This document shows positions 44,918 through 55,165 of a stretch of 64,000 nucleotides of DNA, piece by piece (the first letter of the stretch is position 1; each line of letters starts with the position of its first letter). The stretch lies in assembly GCA_002359215.1 (NCBI GenBank), contig DEMN01000012.1, positions 623,805 to 687,804 on the forward strand, written 5' to 3'. The translations under genes were made by a program, and so were the position numbers. Under the pieces are notes generated by a model. It did not search any database and had not been told where the DNA came from. It was given only the letters and a program-made list of their open reading frames with translations. This DNA is from Flavobacteriales bacterium UBA2669 (lineage in GTDB: Bacteria; Bacteroidota; Bacteroidia; Flavobacteriales_E; Vicingaceae).

Positions 44918-47900
44918 TTGAAGTTTATAAATATTTTTCAGAAAAGTATATCTCGGTCCGTTGCAATTAGTTTTTTTATACTCCTTACCAATTTTACTAG
45001 TGCTCAACATTATCATTTCGATAATTATAGTGTAAAAGAAGGTCTTGCTCAATCAGGAGTTTATGCTATAATTCAAGATAGAAAAGGTAAACTTTGGTTG
45101 GGAACAGCAAGTGGACTTTCTGCTTTTGATGGTAAGGAGTTTACCAATTTTTCTACTGAAGATGGATTGGCCGAAGGTGGAGTAAAATCTTTGGCATTAG
45201 ATACCCTAGGAAATTTATGGGTTGGTCATGAAGGAGGCGGGATATCTTTAATTCAACAGGGAAAAGCAAGCTTTATTTTTAATTTTCAGGCAGATATTAC
45301 TTCATTTTCTTTTACTAAAAATGGTGATTTATGGATAGGTACTTATAAAGGAGGAGCTATTCAGGTGCTTAATCCTTATGAAACAAATAAAGATTCGTTA
45401 AAAATTAAACAATACAAAGGTCAGGATGGTTTAAGTGATATTGTATATCAGGTATTGAGTTTAAAAAATGGGAATTCCTGTTTTGTTACCGATGTGGGGA
45501 TAAAGCAATATCAGCCACAAAAAGATGAATTCAGCAATTTTCAGATAAAAGGAATGTCTAATTATTTTCAAATTACCTGCATGTATGAGGCAAGTAATGG
45601 TGATTTATGGTTAGGAACATACAATGGAGGATTGTACCGATATACAGCTGCTCACGAATTTAAGATTTATGACTTTGTGCGAGATGGTATTGCTTCCAAT
45701 TGGATAACTACCATTACTGAAGATTTAAAAGGCAACTGCTGGATAGGTACTTGGGGAGGAGGAATATCAATGATAAATGACTCAGAAATTATCACTATAA
45801 ATACACAAAAAGGTTTCCCTGACAATAATATTAGATGTTTTTCGGTGGATAGAGAAGGTAATTTATTAATAGGGAGCAAAGAAACTGGATTACTGATTTT
45901 TAAAGGCTTTCAGTTAGTAAGTTATGGAAAAAATCAAGGGTTATTAAGCGAACAAACAAAAGCTATTCAGCAAGATAAAAATGGTGATTTTTGGATAGGA
46001 ACAGGAGCTGGGATTAGCGTTTTTAGTAAAACGAACGATAAACTAACATTAAAACAGCAATTTAATGAGAATAATGGATTGTTTTATACCGATATTCGTT
46101 TTATTAAGAAAGATAAGAATGACAATTTGTGGATAGGAACTTGGGGGGGAGGAATATTAGAGTATAATTATAAAAGTAAACGATTTCAAAGTAATTACCG
46201 CATCAATGCTTTTATGAGTCAGCCATTTATTACTGCTTTAGAAGTAGATAAATCAAATAACCTATGGGTTGGTACAACAGATGGCTTGGTCTATTATGAA
46301 GTTGAAAATCAGTTGGCAGACAGACTTTCTCAATCTCACGGTTTAGGAGGAAATGATATTTCTTGCTTATATACTGATAAAAATAATGTGCTATGGGTGG
46401 GAGCAAAAGATAAGGGATTGAGTAAAATTGATGGAGCTGAAATTCAAAAGATTAAACTAGAAAAGCAGTTTACTGCTGCATGTATGATAGAAGATAGTGA
46501 AGGGAACCTTTGGATAGGTACAAATGGAAAAGGTATTTTGGTTTTTAATGGTAAAAAAATTATACAAGAAATTACTGTGGCAGATGGAATGTTATCTAAT
46601 TACATTTCGTTTATCAATATAGATAATGAAGATAATATATGGATAGGTACCAATAAAGGATTGAACAAATACGATAAAAAACAGCAACAATTTTATACCT
46701 ATACCAATAAAATGGGGTATAAGGGTATTGAATCTAAATTAAACGCGACATATAAGGATAATGCCGGTGATTTGTGGTTTGGAACCATTGAAGGGTTAAT
46801 ACATCTAAACAAAAGGTATGAACAACAAAATTTGTTAGAACCAATTACCTTCATTAATAAACTGATGATAAACTTAGAAGAAAGAGCTTTAGCAGATGGA
46901 ATGGAGTTGAGTTATAGAGAAAAAGCTGTTGCTTTTTATTACAATAGCATTTGTATGACTAACCCTGAAGCGGTAAATTACAAATACATGTTAGAAGGGT
47001 TAGATGAAGATTGGCGACCAATAACCAAACAAACATTTGTAACTTATTCACCATTACCTCCCGGAAACTATACCTTCAAAGTAATTGCCTCTAATAATAA
47101 CGGAGTTTGGAACACTACACCAACAACATATAATTTTGTAATTACACCTCCATTTTGGCAACAATGGTGGTTTATTGTTTTATGTGTTGTAATTCTTGTT
47201 ATTACTATTGTTGTGGTGATAAAATTTAGAGAAAAAGCATTGATTAAGGAAAAACATGTGTTAGAAGAAAAAGTAAAAGAACGTACTGCTGAAGTGGTTC
47301 AAAAAAGTAAAGAGGTTGAAATGAAAAATAAGGATATAATTGATAGTATCAATTATGCTAAGAGAATTCAGGATGCTATTTTACCTTCTGAGGAAGAGTT
47401 TTCTCAATCTCTAAAAAATACTTTTGTGTTGTTTAATCCTAAAGACATAGTAAGTGGCGATTTTTATTGGATGCAAATTCTCCCCAACTCTCCAGAAGGT
47501 GGAGATATTGTTCTCTTTGCAGCAGCAGATTGCACAGGACATGGAGTCCCAGGGGCTTTCATGAGTATTGTAGGGCACAATTTATTGGATAAAATTGTTG
47601 GTGAATATCGTGTAACATCTCCAGCCGAAATTTTGAATTATTTGAATAAAGGTGTTTCGGAAACTTTACGACAAAGTGCTGAGCAAACTAATATTAAAGA
47701 TGGAATGGATATTTCGCTTTGTGTTTTTAATACACAAACCAAAGTGTTAGAATTTGCAGGAGCTTATAATCCTTTATATATAGTTTCTCAACATAATATA
47801 GAAGGTGTTGAGGTAAATATAGAAAGTGAAACAGGTTTAAAGCTTTATGAAGTTAAGGCAGATAGGTTTCCAATTGGTAATTATACAGATGAAGTAAAAC

Positions 47901-48151
47901 AATTTACCAATCATTCTTTTAATTTGAATGAGGGGGATACAGTATATTTGTTTTCCGATGGATATGCCGATCAGTTTGGAGGCACTCATGGAAAGAAATT
48001 CCGTTACAAACAGTTTAAGGAATTATTGCTAGTAATTAATTCACAAACCATGGAAAAGCAAAAAGAAATACTTCAAAAAACATTTACCGAATGGAAAGGA
48101 GAATTAGAACAAATTGATGATGTAATTATTATAGGAAGTAAAGTAGGATAG
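44918..48151 (+). CDS. Beta-propeller/Y_Y_Y sensor fused to SpoIIE-type PP2C phosphatase
   Basis: 1077 residues from TTG. Order: signal peptide (~1-29), a long series of two-component-regulator propeller repeats (~35-640; recurring GDLWIGTYKGG, NLWVGTTDGL), a Y_Y_Y domain (~670-745), one membrane helix (~746-770), a coiled coil with the DSINYAKRIQDAILP motif, and a SpoIIE/PP2C domain (~820-1077) with GDFYWM, AADCTGHGVPGAFMS, DGMDISL, LFSDGYADQFGG and IDDVIIIG. It senses outside the membrane and probably dephosphorylates an anti-sigma antagonist inside. No such partner lies in the window. Confidence 0.92.
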   Translation: MKFINIFQKSISRSVAISFFILLTNFTSAQHYHFDNYSVKEGLAQSGVYAIIQDRKGKLWLGTASGLSAFDGKEFTNFSTEDGLAEGGVKSLALDTLGNLWVGHEGGGISLIQQGKASFIFNFQADITSFSFTKNGDLWIGTYKGGAIQVLNPYETNKDSLKIKQYKGQDGLSDIVYQVLSLKNGNSCFVTDVGIKQYQPQKDEFSNFQIKGMSNYFQITCMYEASNGDLWLGTYNGGLYRYTAAHEFKIYDFVRDGIASNWITTITEDLKGNCWIGTWGGGISMINDSEIITINTQKGFPDNNIRCFSVDREGNLLIGSKETGLLIFKGFQLVSYGKNQGLLSEQTKAIQQDKNGDFWIGTGAGISVFSKTNDKLTLKQQFNENNGLFYTDIRFIKKDKNDNLWIGTWGGGILEYNYKSKRFQSNYRINAFMSQPFITALEVDKSNNLWVGTTDGLVYYEVENQLADRLSQSHGLGGNDISCLYTDKNNVLWVGAKDKGLSKIDGAEIQKIKLEKQFTAACMIEDSEGNLWIGTNGKGILVFNGKKIIQEITVADGMLSNYISFINIDNEDNIWIGTNKGLNKYDKKQQQFYTYTNKMGYKGIESKLNATYKDNAGDLWFGTIEGLIHLNKRYEQQNLLEPITFINKLMINLEERALADGMELSYREKAVAFYYNSICMTNPEAVNYKYMLEGLDEDWRPITKQTFVTYSPLPPGNYTFKVIASNNNGVWNTTPTTYNFVITPPFWQQWWFIVLCVVILVITIVVVIKFREKALIKEKHVLEEKVKERTAEVVQKSKEVEMKNKDIIDSINYAKRIQDAILPSEEEFSQSLKNTFVLFNPKDIVSGDFYWMQILPNSPEGGDIVLFAAADCTGHGVPGAFMSIVGHNLLDKIVGEYRVTSPAEILNYLNKGVSETLRQSAEQTNIKDGMDISLCVFNTQTKVLEFAGAYNPLYIVSQHNIEGVEVNIESETGLKLYEVKADRFPIGNYTDEVKQFTNHSFNLNEGDTVYLFSDGYADQFGGTHGKKFRYKQFKELLLVINSQTMEKQKEILQKTFTEWKGELEQIDDVIIIGSKVG

Positions 48152-48203
48152 TTAATTTATAATAGTTGTAAATTTATGAGGTTAAGAGAAAAAGTTGATA
48201 AAA

Positions 48204-50174
48204 TTAAATACGCACCCCAATTACACAAATATCATCCACTTGCTCTAATTCTCCTTTCCAATCATTAAAACGTTGTTCTAATATCTTTTTTTGTTCGTTC
48301 ATATTTTTATCTTGAATAGATAAAAGCAACTTTTTAAAAGGTTTATACATAAACTTTTTACCTTTCGGTCCACCAAATTGGTCAGCATATCCGTCAGAGA
48401 AAATGTAAATAGTATCTCTCTTTTTTAATTCTATTGAGTGAGATGTAAAAGATAAGTTTTTAAAATGTTTTCCTATAGGTTGTTTATCTGGTTTAATTTC
48501 GATAAGTTCATAGTTCAGTGCTTGATGTTCGATGTTGTTAGAAATTGGTCGAACAACCCAAAGTGGATTGTTAGCCCCCGCATATTTTAGTAAAGCTATT
48601 GTTTCAGGTTTCAATTTCAATGTTTTAGAATGATTTAATTTGGAATCTGAAATATTAAACTTTAAGCTGCATAAAGCAATGTCCATTCCATCTCTAACAT
48701 CTTCATCACTTTTATCAAATTCTGAAATTACAATTTCACGAGTTTTATTTAAAATATCACTTGGATTAGTTAACCTGTACTCTCTAACGCTTCTATTTAA
48801 TCCATTATTACATATTACACTCACCATTGCCCCCGGCACTCCATGTCCTGTGCAATCTGCTGCTGCAAATAATACAGTATTGTCTTTGTTCTCTAACCAA
48901 TAAAAATCTCCTGCAACTATATCTTTTGGCTTGTATAATATAAAGGAATCGGGGAGATGTTCTTTTATAGTTTTAAAGGATGGTAAAATTGCTGACTGTA
49001 TTCGTTTAGCATATTTGATACTATCAGTAACTTCTTTACTTTTTACTTCAAGCAATAATTTTTGGGTTTTAATTTTAGAAGTTAATTTTTTTGCTCGTAT
49101 AAATATAATTACCACAAAAACAATAATGACAATACATAGTAAAATGAAGTAGATAAGTTGAGATATTTTTGATTTTGCTTCAAGTGTATTAAGTTGTTCT
49201 TTTTTTATCTTTAATTCTTGTTGTGTAATTATTTGTTCTTTTTCCGATAGCCTAAGTTTTGTTTCAATTTCATTAATTTTATTTATCTTCTCAATGGTGA
49301 ATATTTCTTTTTCAATTTTATCGTTTAGCTTTTTAACTTCTAATGCTTTTTTAAAACGTTCTTGCTTTTCATAAAGTTCAATTAAAACTATGTAGGCTTC
49401 ATTGGCTTCGTGTAATAAGTTATTATTATTAGCAATAGCTATACTTTCAAGTAATGTTGCTTCTGCTTTTATGTATTGTTTAAGGTTAAAGTAGGTTATA
49501 GCAATTAATGTTAAACAAGTTGCTTTGCTATCTATCATTTTGTACTTATTAGCTATTGATAGTGCTTCATTATATTCTTTTATTGCTTTATCGTAATTTT
49601 TAATATTGAAATAATATTTACCAAAGTTTTGATGAAAGTAATATTTACTTTTTTCTTTCATTTTATTATCAAACCTTTTTAATTTAGATAAGTAATACAA
49701 TGCAGAATCATTTTCATTTCTTTCTAAGTAATCTAAACTTATATTTGTTAGGGAGCTTATTATTCCTGTAGTATCTTTTGCTTCAGTATAAAGTGAGATA
49801 GCTTTTTTTTGATGAAAGAGTGCTTGTTCGAAGTTGGAAACTCTATTTAATAAGATGCTTTTTAGAGAATAACATTTTGCTAATAGTGATAAATTGTTTT
49901 CTTTTTCTAAAAGCTCTATTGTTTTTGATAATATAACGGATGCTTCATCAAATTTGGTTTTTAAAATCAAGTATCTAGATTGACATATATAAATTTCAGC
50001 TAACTCAGTATTAGTTTTTGAATTGAGTTTTTCTATTTCTTTACAAATTATATAAGAAGAATCTGGATTTGAATAATAAATTTCATTAGCAATAATTAAT
50101 TTATCGTTAAGATTTGAAGCAAAAGCAAATTGACAATTAAATAGTATTAAGAAGGATAAAATTAATCTATTCAT
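48204..50174 (-). CDS. TPR sensor with SpoIIE-type PP2C phosphatase (paralog 2)
   Basis: 656 residues: signal peptide (LFNCQFAFAS), TPR-like helical repeats (~30-290), a coiled coil, a membrane helix (~342-364; FILLCIVIIVFVVIIFI), then SpoIIE/PP2C (~385-656). The metal-binding and core motifs are all present: GDFYWLE, AADCTGHGVPGAMVS, DGMDIALC, IFSDGYADQFGGPKG and QVDDICVIG. It is convergent with the propeller-type paralog and 23 bases downstream of the third paralog on the same strand, so genes two and three are probably cotranscribed. Confidence 0.92.
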   Translation of the reverse strand: MNRLILSFLILFNCQFAFASNLNDKLIIANEIYYSNPDSSYIICKEIEKLNSKTNTELAEIYICQSRYLILKTKFDEASVILSKTIELLEKENNLSLLAKCYSLKSILLNRVSNFEQALFHQKKAISLYTEAKDTTGIISSLTNISLDYLERNENDSALYYLSKLKRFDNKMKEKSKYYFHQNFGKYYFNIKNYDKAIKEYNEALSIANKYKMIDSKATCLTLIAITYFNLKQYIKAEATLLESIAIANNNNLLHEANEAYIVLIELYEKQERFKKALEVKKLNDKIEKEIFTIEKINKINEIETKLRLSEKEQIITQQELKIKKEQLNTLEAKSKISQLIYFILLCIVIIVFVVIIFIRAKKLTSKIKTQKLLLEVKSKEVTDSIKYAKRIQSAILPSFKTIKEHLPDSFILYKPKDIVAGDFYWLENKDNTVLFAAADCTGHGVPGAMVSVICNNGLNRSVREYRLTNPSDILNKTREIVISEFDKSDEDVRDGMDIALCSLKFNISDSKLNHSKTLKLKPETIALLKYAGANNPLWVVRPISNNIEHQALNYELIEIKPDKQPIGKHFKNLSFTSHSIELKKRDTIYIFSDGYADQFGGPKGKKFMYKPFKKLLLSIQDKNMNEQKKILEQRFNDWKGELEQVDDICVIGVRI

Positions 50175-50197
50175 TTTTTAGTTACCTGATTTATCTA

Positions 50198-52513
50198 TTA
50201 TATACAAACTCCAATTACACAAACATCATCAACTTGTTCTAACTCTCCTTTCCACTCATTAAAGTGTTTTTGAATAGCTATTTTTTGTTCTTGCATATTT
50301 TTATCTTGAATTGAAAGTAAAAATTCTTTAAAAGGTCGATACATCATTTTTTTACCTTTCGGTCCACCAAATTGGTCAGCATACCCGTCAGTAAAAATAT
50401 AAATAGTATCTCCTTTTTGTAAACTAATAGTGTGGTTGTTAAAATTAGTTTTCCTGAAATGTCTGCCAATAGGTTGTTTATCGGCTTTAATTTCGATGAG
50501 TTCATTTTCACCTTCACTATTTTTTGTAATAATCCAAAGAGGATTATTTGCTCCGGCATATTCTAACATTGCTGCTGTTTTGGGTATCAGGTTTTGGTTG
50601 TTAAGTTGATCTAATTTTGAATTGAGAACATTAAATTTTAAGCTACATAGTGCTATATCCATTCCATCTCTAAGTTTAGAATCGTCACCACTTCTATCAA
50701 AAGTTTTAATAACAAGTTCTCTTACTTTATTTAGAATTTCAGCCGGTTGTTTTAGGTTGTATTCTCCAATAGCTCTATTTAGTGCTCCATTACAAACTAC
50801 ACTTACCATAGCACCAGGAACTCCGTGTCCGGTACAGTCGGCAGCAGCGAAATAGATAATTTCACTTCCTTCGAAAGAACTAGATGGGAGCTTCTCCATC
50901 CAATAAAAATCTCCGGCAACAATGTCTTTTGGTTGGTAATAAATAAAACTATTTTTTAGGGTAGATTCAAATTCTTCTTCTGTTGGTAATATTGAATTTT
51001 GAATATTTTTAGCATAGTTGATACTATCTGTTATTTCTTTTGTTTTTGCTTCAACTATTTCTTTTTGAGTATTTATTATTTTTTTTTGCTTCTGACTTTC
51101 TTTATATCGTTTAAAAATTACACTTCCGAATAATAATAAAACTAAAACACCACCACTAAGTCCATATCTTTCGGTACTTTGTCTTTTTATTTTTTCATCT
51201 TTAGCTGCAATTTCTGCCTGTATAATTTTTTCCTTTTCAACATTTTTGATGCTGTCGGCAAGGAGTTTTTTTTCATATTCATATTGAAATTGTTTTTGTA
51301 AAGTAGCCTCTTTTATAGATAAGCTGCTTATACTATCTTGCATTTTGTAATATAATTCCTGTAAGTCGTATGCTTGCTTAAAGTTTTTTTTGTGATAAGC
51401 AACTTCTTTTAAGATAGCCGCTGCATTTTTAATAGATTCAGGAAAACCTATATTTTGAGCAATAGTTAAACTTCTAGTAGCAAAATCGTACGATGAGCTT
51501 AAATCACCTAGTTCTTTATAAGTTAAACTAATGTTTTTTAATGAATATGCTTTTCCCTCGTTATCTTCAATTTCGGAATAAATTTGATAGGCTTCTTTAT
51601 GTTTTAATAATACATGATTTAAAATGGAATTTTTGTTAAGTGTATTATCAGTTACAAGACTCATTTCTAAAATAGCTATTTTGCTTAAAGAAGTAGCTAT
51701 TCCTTTTTTTAATTGTAGTTCCTTGTAAATTTTTAATGATTGATTAAAATAATCAATCGCTTCTTTTTTCATCTCTTGATTAGTATATACAGATCCTATA
51801 TTACTGTATAATCTAGCAATTCCTTTTTGAGTTCCACTTTCTTTTTCAATTAAGAGTGCTTCTCTATAATAGTTTAAAGCTTTATCATATTCTTCTAATT
51901 TAAAATAAACTCCTCCAATATTATTGAGGGCTAAAGCAATTTCTTCTTTTTCTTTAAGTGCTTTATTAAGTTTTAATGATTGGTGATAATATTCTAAAGC
52001 CCTTAAAATATCTCCTTGTTGTTTAAAAATAAAGCCAATATTGTTTAGTGCTGTTGGAATTACTGTTAAATCATCAATTTCTTTACTGATTGTAATAGCT
52101 TCTTCAAAAGAAAAGACAGCGTTTTGATAATCATCAACCCCAAAATAATAGTAACCTAAGTTATTATAATAAGAAGCAATATTTTTTTTGTAAAAATTTA
52201 CAAGAGTTGTATTGTTTTTTGATTTGGATATCAAGTTTAGTGATTTTTTGTAAATGAATTCGTTATATTTCATCCAAATAATATCTTCACAATTAGAAAC
52301 AAGATTGTTTAATTGCATTAATCGAATAGAATCGTTTTTTGTTTTGTGGTAAACCGTTAGTAAAGAGTCTATAGTTTTTCGGTCTTTAGTTGAAAGTGTT
52401 TTTAGATTTAAAGAATCAACTAAGTAGAACTTTTTATCAGCAAAATTCTGAGCTTGCAGTAGCTCTAGGTTACTGTTGAAAAATAAAAACGATATTAAAA
52501 TTAATTTTTTCAA
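50198..52513 (-). CDS. TPR sensor with SpoIIE-type PP2C phosphatase (paralog 3)
   Basis: 771 residues: signal peptide, many well-formed TPR units (~80-400; ALNNIGFIFKQQGDILRALEYYHQSL, ALNNIGGVYFKLEEYDKALNYYREAL), coiled coil, membrane helix (~448-468), and SpoIIE/PP2C (~490-771) with the same active-site motifs as its neighbours (AADCTGHGVPGAMVS, IFTDGYADQFGGPKG, QVDDVCVIG). Its start overlaps the stop of the upstream GT2 glycosyltransferase gene by four bases, implying translational coupling to the glycan genes. Confidence 0.92.
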   Translation of the reverse strand: MKKLILISFLFFNSNLELLQAQNFADKKFYLVDSLNLKTLSTKDRKTIDSLLTVYHKTKNDSIRLMQLNNLVSNCEDIIWMKYNEFIYKKSLNLISKSKNNTTLVNFYKKNIASYYNNLGYYYFGVDDYQNAVFSFEEAITISKEIDDLTVIPTALNNIGFIFKQQGDILRALEYYHQSLKLNKALKEKEEIALALNNIGGVYFKLEEYDKALNYYREALLIEKESGTQKGIARLYSNIGSVYTNQEMKKEAIDYFNQSLKIYKELQLKKGIATSLSKIAILEMSLVTDNTLNKNSILNHVLLKHKEAYQIYSEIEDNEGKAYSLKNISLTYKELGDLSSSYDFATRSLTIAQNIGFPESIKNAAAILKEVAYHKKNFKQAYDLQELYYKMQDSISSLSIKEATLQKQFQYEYEKKLLADSIKNVEKEKIIQAEIAAKDEKIKRQSTERYGLSGGVLVLLLFGSVIFKRYKESQKQKKIINTQKEIVEAKTKEITDSINYAKNIQNSILPTEEEFESTLKNSFIYYQPKDIVAGDFYWMEKLPSSSFEGSEIIYFAAADCTGHGVPGAMVSVVCNGALNRAIGEYNLKQPAEILNKVRELVIKTFDRSGDDSKLRDGMDIALCSLKFNVLNSKLDQLNNQNLIPKTAAMLEYAGANNPLWIITKNSEGENELIEIKADKQPIGRHFRKTNFNNHTISLQKGDTIYIFTDGYADQFGGPKGKKMMYRPFKEFLLSIQDKNMQEQKIAIQKHFNEWKGELEQVDDVCVIGVCI

Positions 52514-53439
52514 TTAATGGTTTCATTTATGATATAAGTGGGTCTGTTTTTAACCGTTTCAAATATTTTTCCTACATATAAGCCTACCATTCCTAATACA
52601 GAAATAATAGTTCCAGAAAAAAAACTTAACAATAAAGCCAAACTTGCCCACCCATCAGTTCTATAATCTCCTAAAAAATACATAGTTACTAATGCTAAAG
52701 CTGCTAAAACAGACAAAAAAGATAGTAAAACACCCATTTTAACAGTAAGTCTTAGTGGTTTGTCTGAAAAAGTAAGAATGGTATTTATGGCTAATTTTAA
52801 TCGTTTTTTCATAGAGTAAGAGGACTTTCCATCTTCTCGTTCAGCATGTTGAATAGATACTTTTGCGTAGTTAAATCCAACTAATTGCTGTAACATAGGG
52901 TAGTATCGGTTGCTATCGCCAATTAATTTCATGGCTTCAACAGCTTTTCTGTTATAGCAAACAAAATTAGCAACCGTATTATCCTGATTGGTTTCTGTTA
53001 GATAACTTAATACTGCATAAAACCATTTAGAAGCTATTTTTTTTACAAAATCATCTTTTCGGTTTTCTCGACTGGCAGCAACAATTTCGTAGCCTTCTTT
53101 TGCTTTGTTGAGTAATTTATAAATTTCTTCGGGCTGGTCTTGTAAATCACAATCCATGGTAATAATATATTTACCTTTACTTGCATCTAAACCAGCTTGC
53201 AGAGCATGTTGTTGCCCACAATTTTTACTCAATTTAATCCCTTTTACGAAAGGGTATTTAGCACAGTTTTCTTTGATTTTTTTCCAAGAATCATCAGGAC
53301 CATTATCTTCTACTAAAATAATTTCGAAATTATCAGCGAGTTTGGAAATAGATTCAATAGTACGTTCAACCAGTTTGTCTATTAGGTTTTCTGCCTTATA
53401 AACAGGGCTAACTATGGATATTTCTATTGTTGAGTTCAA
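52510..53439 (-). CDS. GT2 family glycosyltransferase, GtrB/dolichol-phosphate-mannose-synthase-like
   Basis: 309 residues. A GT-A domain begins with SIVSPVYKAENLIDKL, carries LVEDNGPDDSW and the MDCDLQDQPE motif (metal/nucleotide-sugar binding DxD near residue 97), and continues to KSSYSMKKRLKLA. Two membrane helices follow (~233-255 and ~267-290). Such enzymes transfer a sugar from a nucleotide donor to a polyprenyl phosphate or glycan at the inner membrane. It is the last gene of the sugar block on this strand and overlaps the SpoIIE gene by four bases. Confidence 0.9.
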   Translation of the reverse strand: MNSTIEISIVSPVYKAENLIDKLVERTIESISKLADNFEIILVEDNGPDDSWKKIKENCAKYPFVKGIKLSKNCGQQHALQAGLDASKGKYIITMDCDLQDQPEEIYKLLNKAKEGYEIVAASRENRKDDFVKKIASKWFYAVLSYLTETNQDNTVANFVCYNRKAVEAMKLIGDSNRYYPMLQQLVGFNYAKVSIQHAEREDGKSSYSMKKRLKLAINTILTFSDKPLRLTVKMGVLLSFLSVLAALALVTMYFLGDYRTDGWASLALLLSFFSGTIISVLGMVGLYVGKIFETVKNRPTYIINETIN

Positions 53440-53474
53440 AAGACTTTTGGAGTTTTGTTATTACTGTTTATGAT

Positions 53475-54194
53475 TTATTTTAAATGCTTAACTTTTTCTG
53501 CCCTTATAAAATATTGAGCTCCAATTGGCAACCAAGATAGTAAATTTTCTGTAAAATGAAAAACCTTAAATAATTTATGTCGCGGAAAAAAAATGGTATA
53601 TTTTATTTCTTTTAAAGATAGTCCACTATTTGTGATTAGTTTTTTGTGGTAACTAGGTTTTAATAAAACAGCATCTTTATCGAATTCACATTCATTCACT
53701 ACTTTTCTTGTAAGCGGATTATTAGGGTTATGCTCAAAATTATAGAACCTGCCATCTTGTTTTAAAATGCGTTTAATTTCTGATAAGATATCTTCATGTA
53801 AATGGTGTTCAATGTGGTGAAAAACCATAGATGTAAATACTAAATCAAATTCCTCATTGTTAAACGGAATTTTTACTCCGTTAAATGCAGAAAATGTAGT
53901 ATTTGGAAGCTCTTTTTTTTCTGCTTGTTTAATACTTTCTTCAGAAACATCAATACCAACAATAGTTGCATTAGGAAAATATTTTCGCAAATAGATTGAA
54001 CTATTACCATCGCCACAGCCAAAATCAAGAATTTTTAATGGTTTTGAATTATCTTCAAAATTTAGTAATTCTAGAATTTTATATTCACTAAAGAAATCAC
54101 TATTTGCGCCACTTAAAGCAATAGCTTTATTGTGTGTTTCTCTATAACCCTCTACAAATTCATCAAAATTATCAAAGTCTCTTTGTTTGCTCAT
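53475..54194 (-). CDS. Class I SAM-dependent methyltransferase in sugar block
   Basis: 239 residues from the ATG at 54194. An in-frame TTG at 54209 would overlap the previous gene. Motif I is ILDFGCGDGNSSIYLRKYF (~65-83), followed by VGIDVSEESIKQAEKK and FDLVFTSMVFHHIEHHLHED, a Methyltransf_11-type core. The acceptor is not determinable. Placement between a sugar reductase and a GT2 enzyme suggests methylation of a sugar or of the finished glycan, which is inference. Confidence 0.85.
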   Translation of the reverse strand: MSKQRDFDNFDEFVEGYRETHNKAIALSGANSDFFSEYKILELLNFEDNSKPLKILDFGCGDGNSSIYLRKYFPNATIVGIDVSEESIKQAEKKELPNTTFSAFNGVKIPFNNEEFDLVFTSMVFHHIEHHLHEDILSEIKRILKQDGRFYNFEHNPNNPLTRKVVNECEFDKDAVLLKPSYHKKLITNSGLSLKEIKYTIFFPRHKLFKVFHFTENLLSWLPIGAQYFIRAEKVKHLK

Positions 54195-54198
54195 ATAC

Positions 54199-55158
54199 TT
54201 AGTTTGCAATGTCTCTTACTTCTTGAAGTAATTTGGCTTGATTTAATATCTCATCATATTTTGGCTTATAATTTTGCTTTCTAACATTTTTCACAAACTC
54301 ATGTAAGATATTTATAAAATGGTTTTCAGCAGGAACTTCAATATCAAATTTTTCTTCTTGTTGTTCTACTGTTATAAGAGGTTTGAAATCTGGAGCGGGA
54401 GTAAAAGCTCTGTGAGCAATGATTTTTCCTTTACTACCCCAGATTTCATAATTACATTGATAGAAATTATCGAAACCAAAAGCTACTTCACTGAATAATC
54501 CATTTTTGTTTTTTAGAAAGGCTCCACCAAAAATATCAATGTCATTTTCGTTATAGTTAAGAGAAGCAGCTTTTACATTCAAATCGTTGCCCAAAAACAA
54601 TTGGCTGGCTCTAATAGTATAGGCAGCGGCATCTAATAATGCACCGCCTCCTAATTTTTTATTGTATCTAAAGTTGTCAGATGGTAATGGTGGAAAGCCA
54701 AATGAACTTCTAAAACATCGTATTTTTCCTATTTTACCTTCTGCAATAAGTTGTTTTACAATTTGGTGTTGACTATGATAGAGAAACATAAAATTTTCCA
54801 TAATTAGTAAGCCTTTTTCTGTTGCTTTTTGCACCATCTTTTCAGCAGAAGAATAGTTCATTGCTAACGATTTTTCTATTAAAATATGTTTGCCAGCTTC
54901 TAAGGCTTTTAACACCCATTCTTCATGCAATCCTGTAGGTAAAGGCATGTAGATAATATCAATATCTTTTTTATCAATAAGTTTTTGATATCCTTCTACA
55001 GCTTCACATCCAAATAAATTGGCAAATTCTTGAGCTTTTTCTGCTGTTCTACTAGCAACAGCTACTAATTCAAAATCAGAAATAGATAAAATTGCGGGAA
55101 TAACACTTTTTTTTGCTATGTTGGCACAGCCTAAAACACCTATTTTTAGTTTTTGCAT
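54199..55158 (-). CDS. Gfo/Idh/MocA family NAD(P)-dependent oxidoreductase
   Basis: 319 residues. An N-terminal Rossmann fold (KIGVLGCANIAKKSVIPAIL) and a C-terminal Gfo/Idh/MocA alpha/beta domain (LGGGALLDAAAYTIRASQLF). The usual EKP motif reads EKS (HILIEKSLAM), with the lysine kept. Family members such as those acting after 2,3-dehydratases reduce the 3-keto group of an NDP-4,6-dehydro-hexose. Its position next to a 2,3-dehydratase gene (seven-base gap) supports that reaction here. Confidence 0.88.
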   Translation of the reverse strand: MQKLKIGVLGCANIAKKSVIPAILSISDFELVAVASRTAEKAQEFANLFGCEAVEGYQKLIDKKDIDIIYMPLPTGLHEEWVLKALEAGKHILIEKSLAMNYSSAEKMVQKATEKGLLIMENFMFLYHSQHQIVKQLIAEGKIGKIRCFRSSFGFPPLPSDNFRYNKKLGGGALLDAAAYTIRASQLFLGNDLNVKAASLNYNENDIDIFGGAFLKNKNGLFSEVAFGFDNFYQCNYEIWGSKGKIIAHRAFTPAPDFKPLITVEQQEEKFDIEVPAENHFINILHEFVKNVRKQNYKPKYDEILNQAKLLQEVRDIAN

Positions 55159-55165
55159 AATTCGT

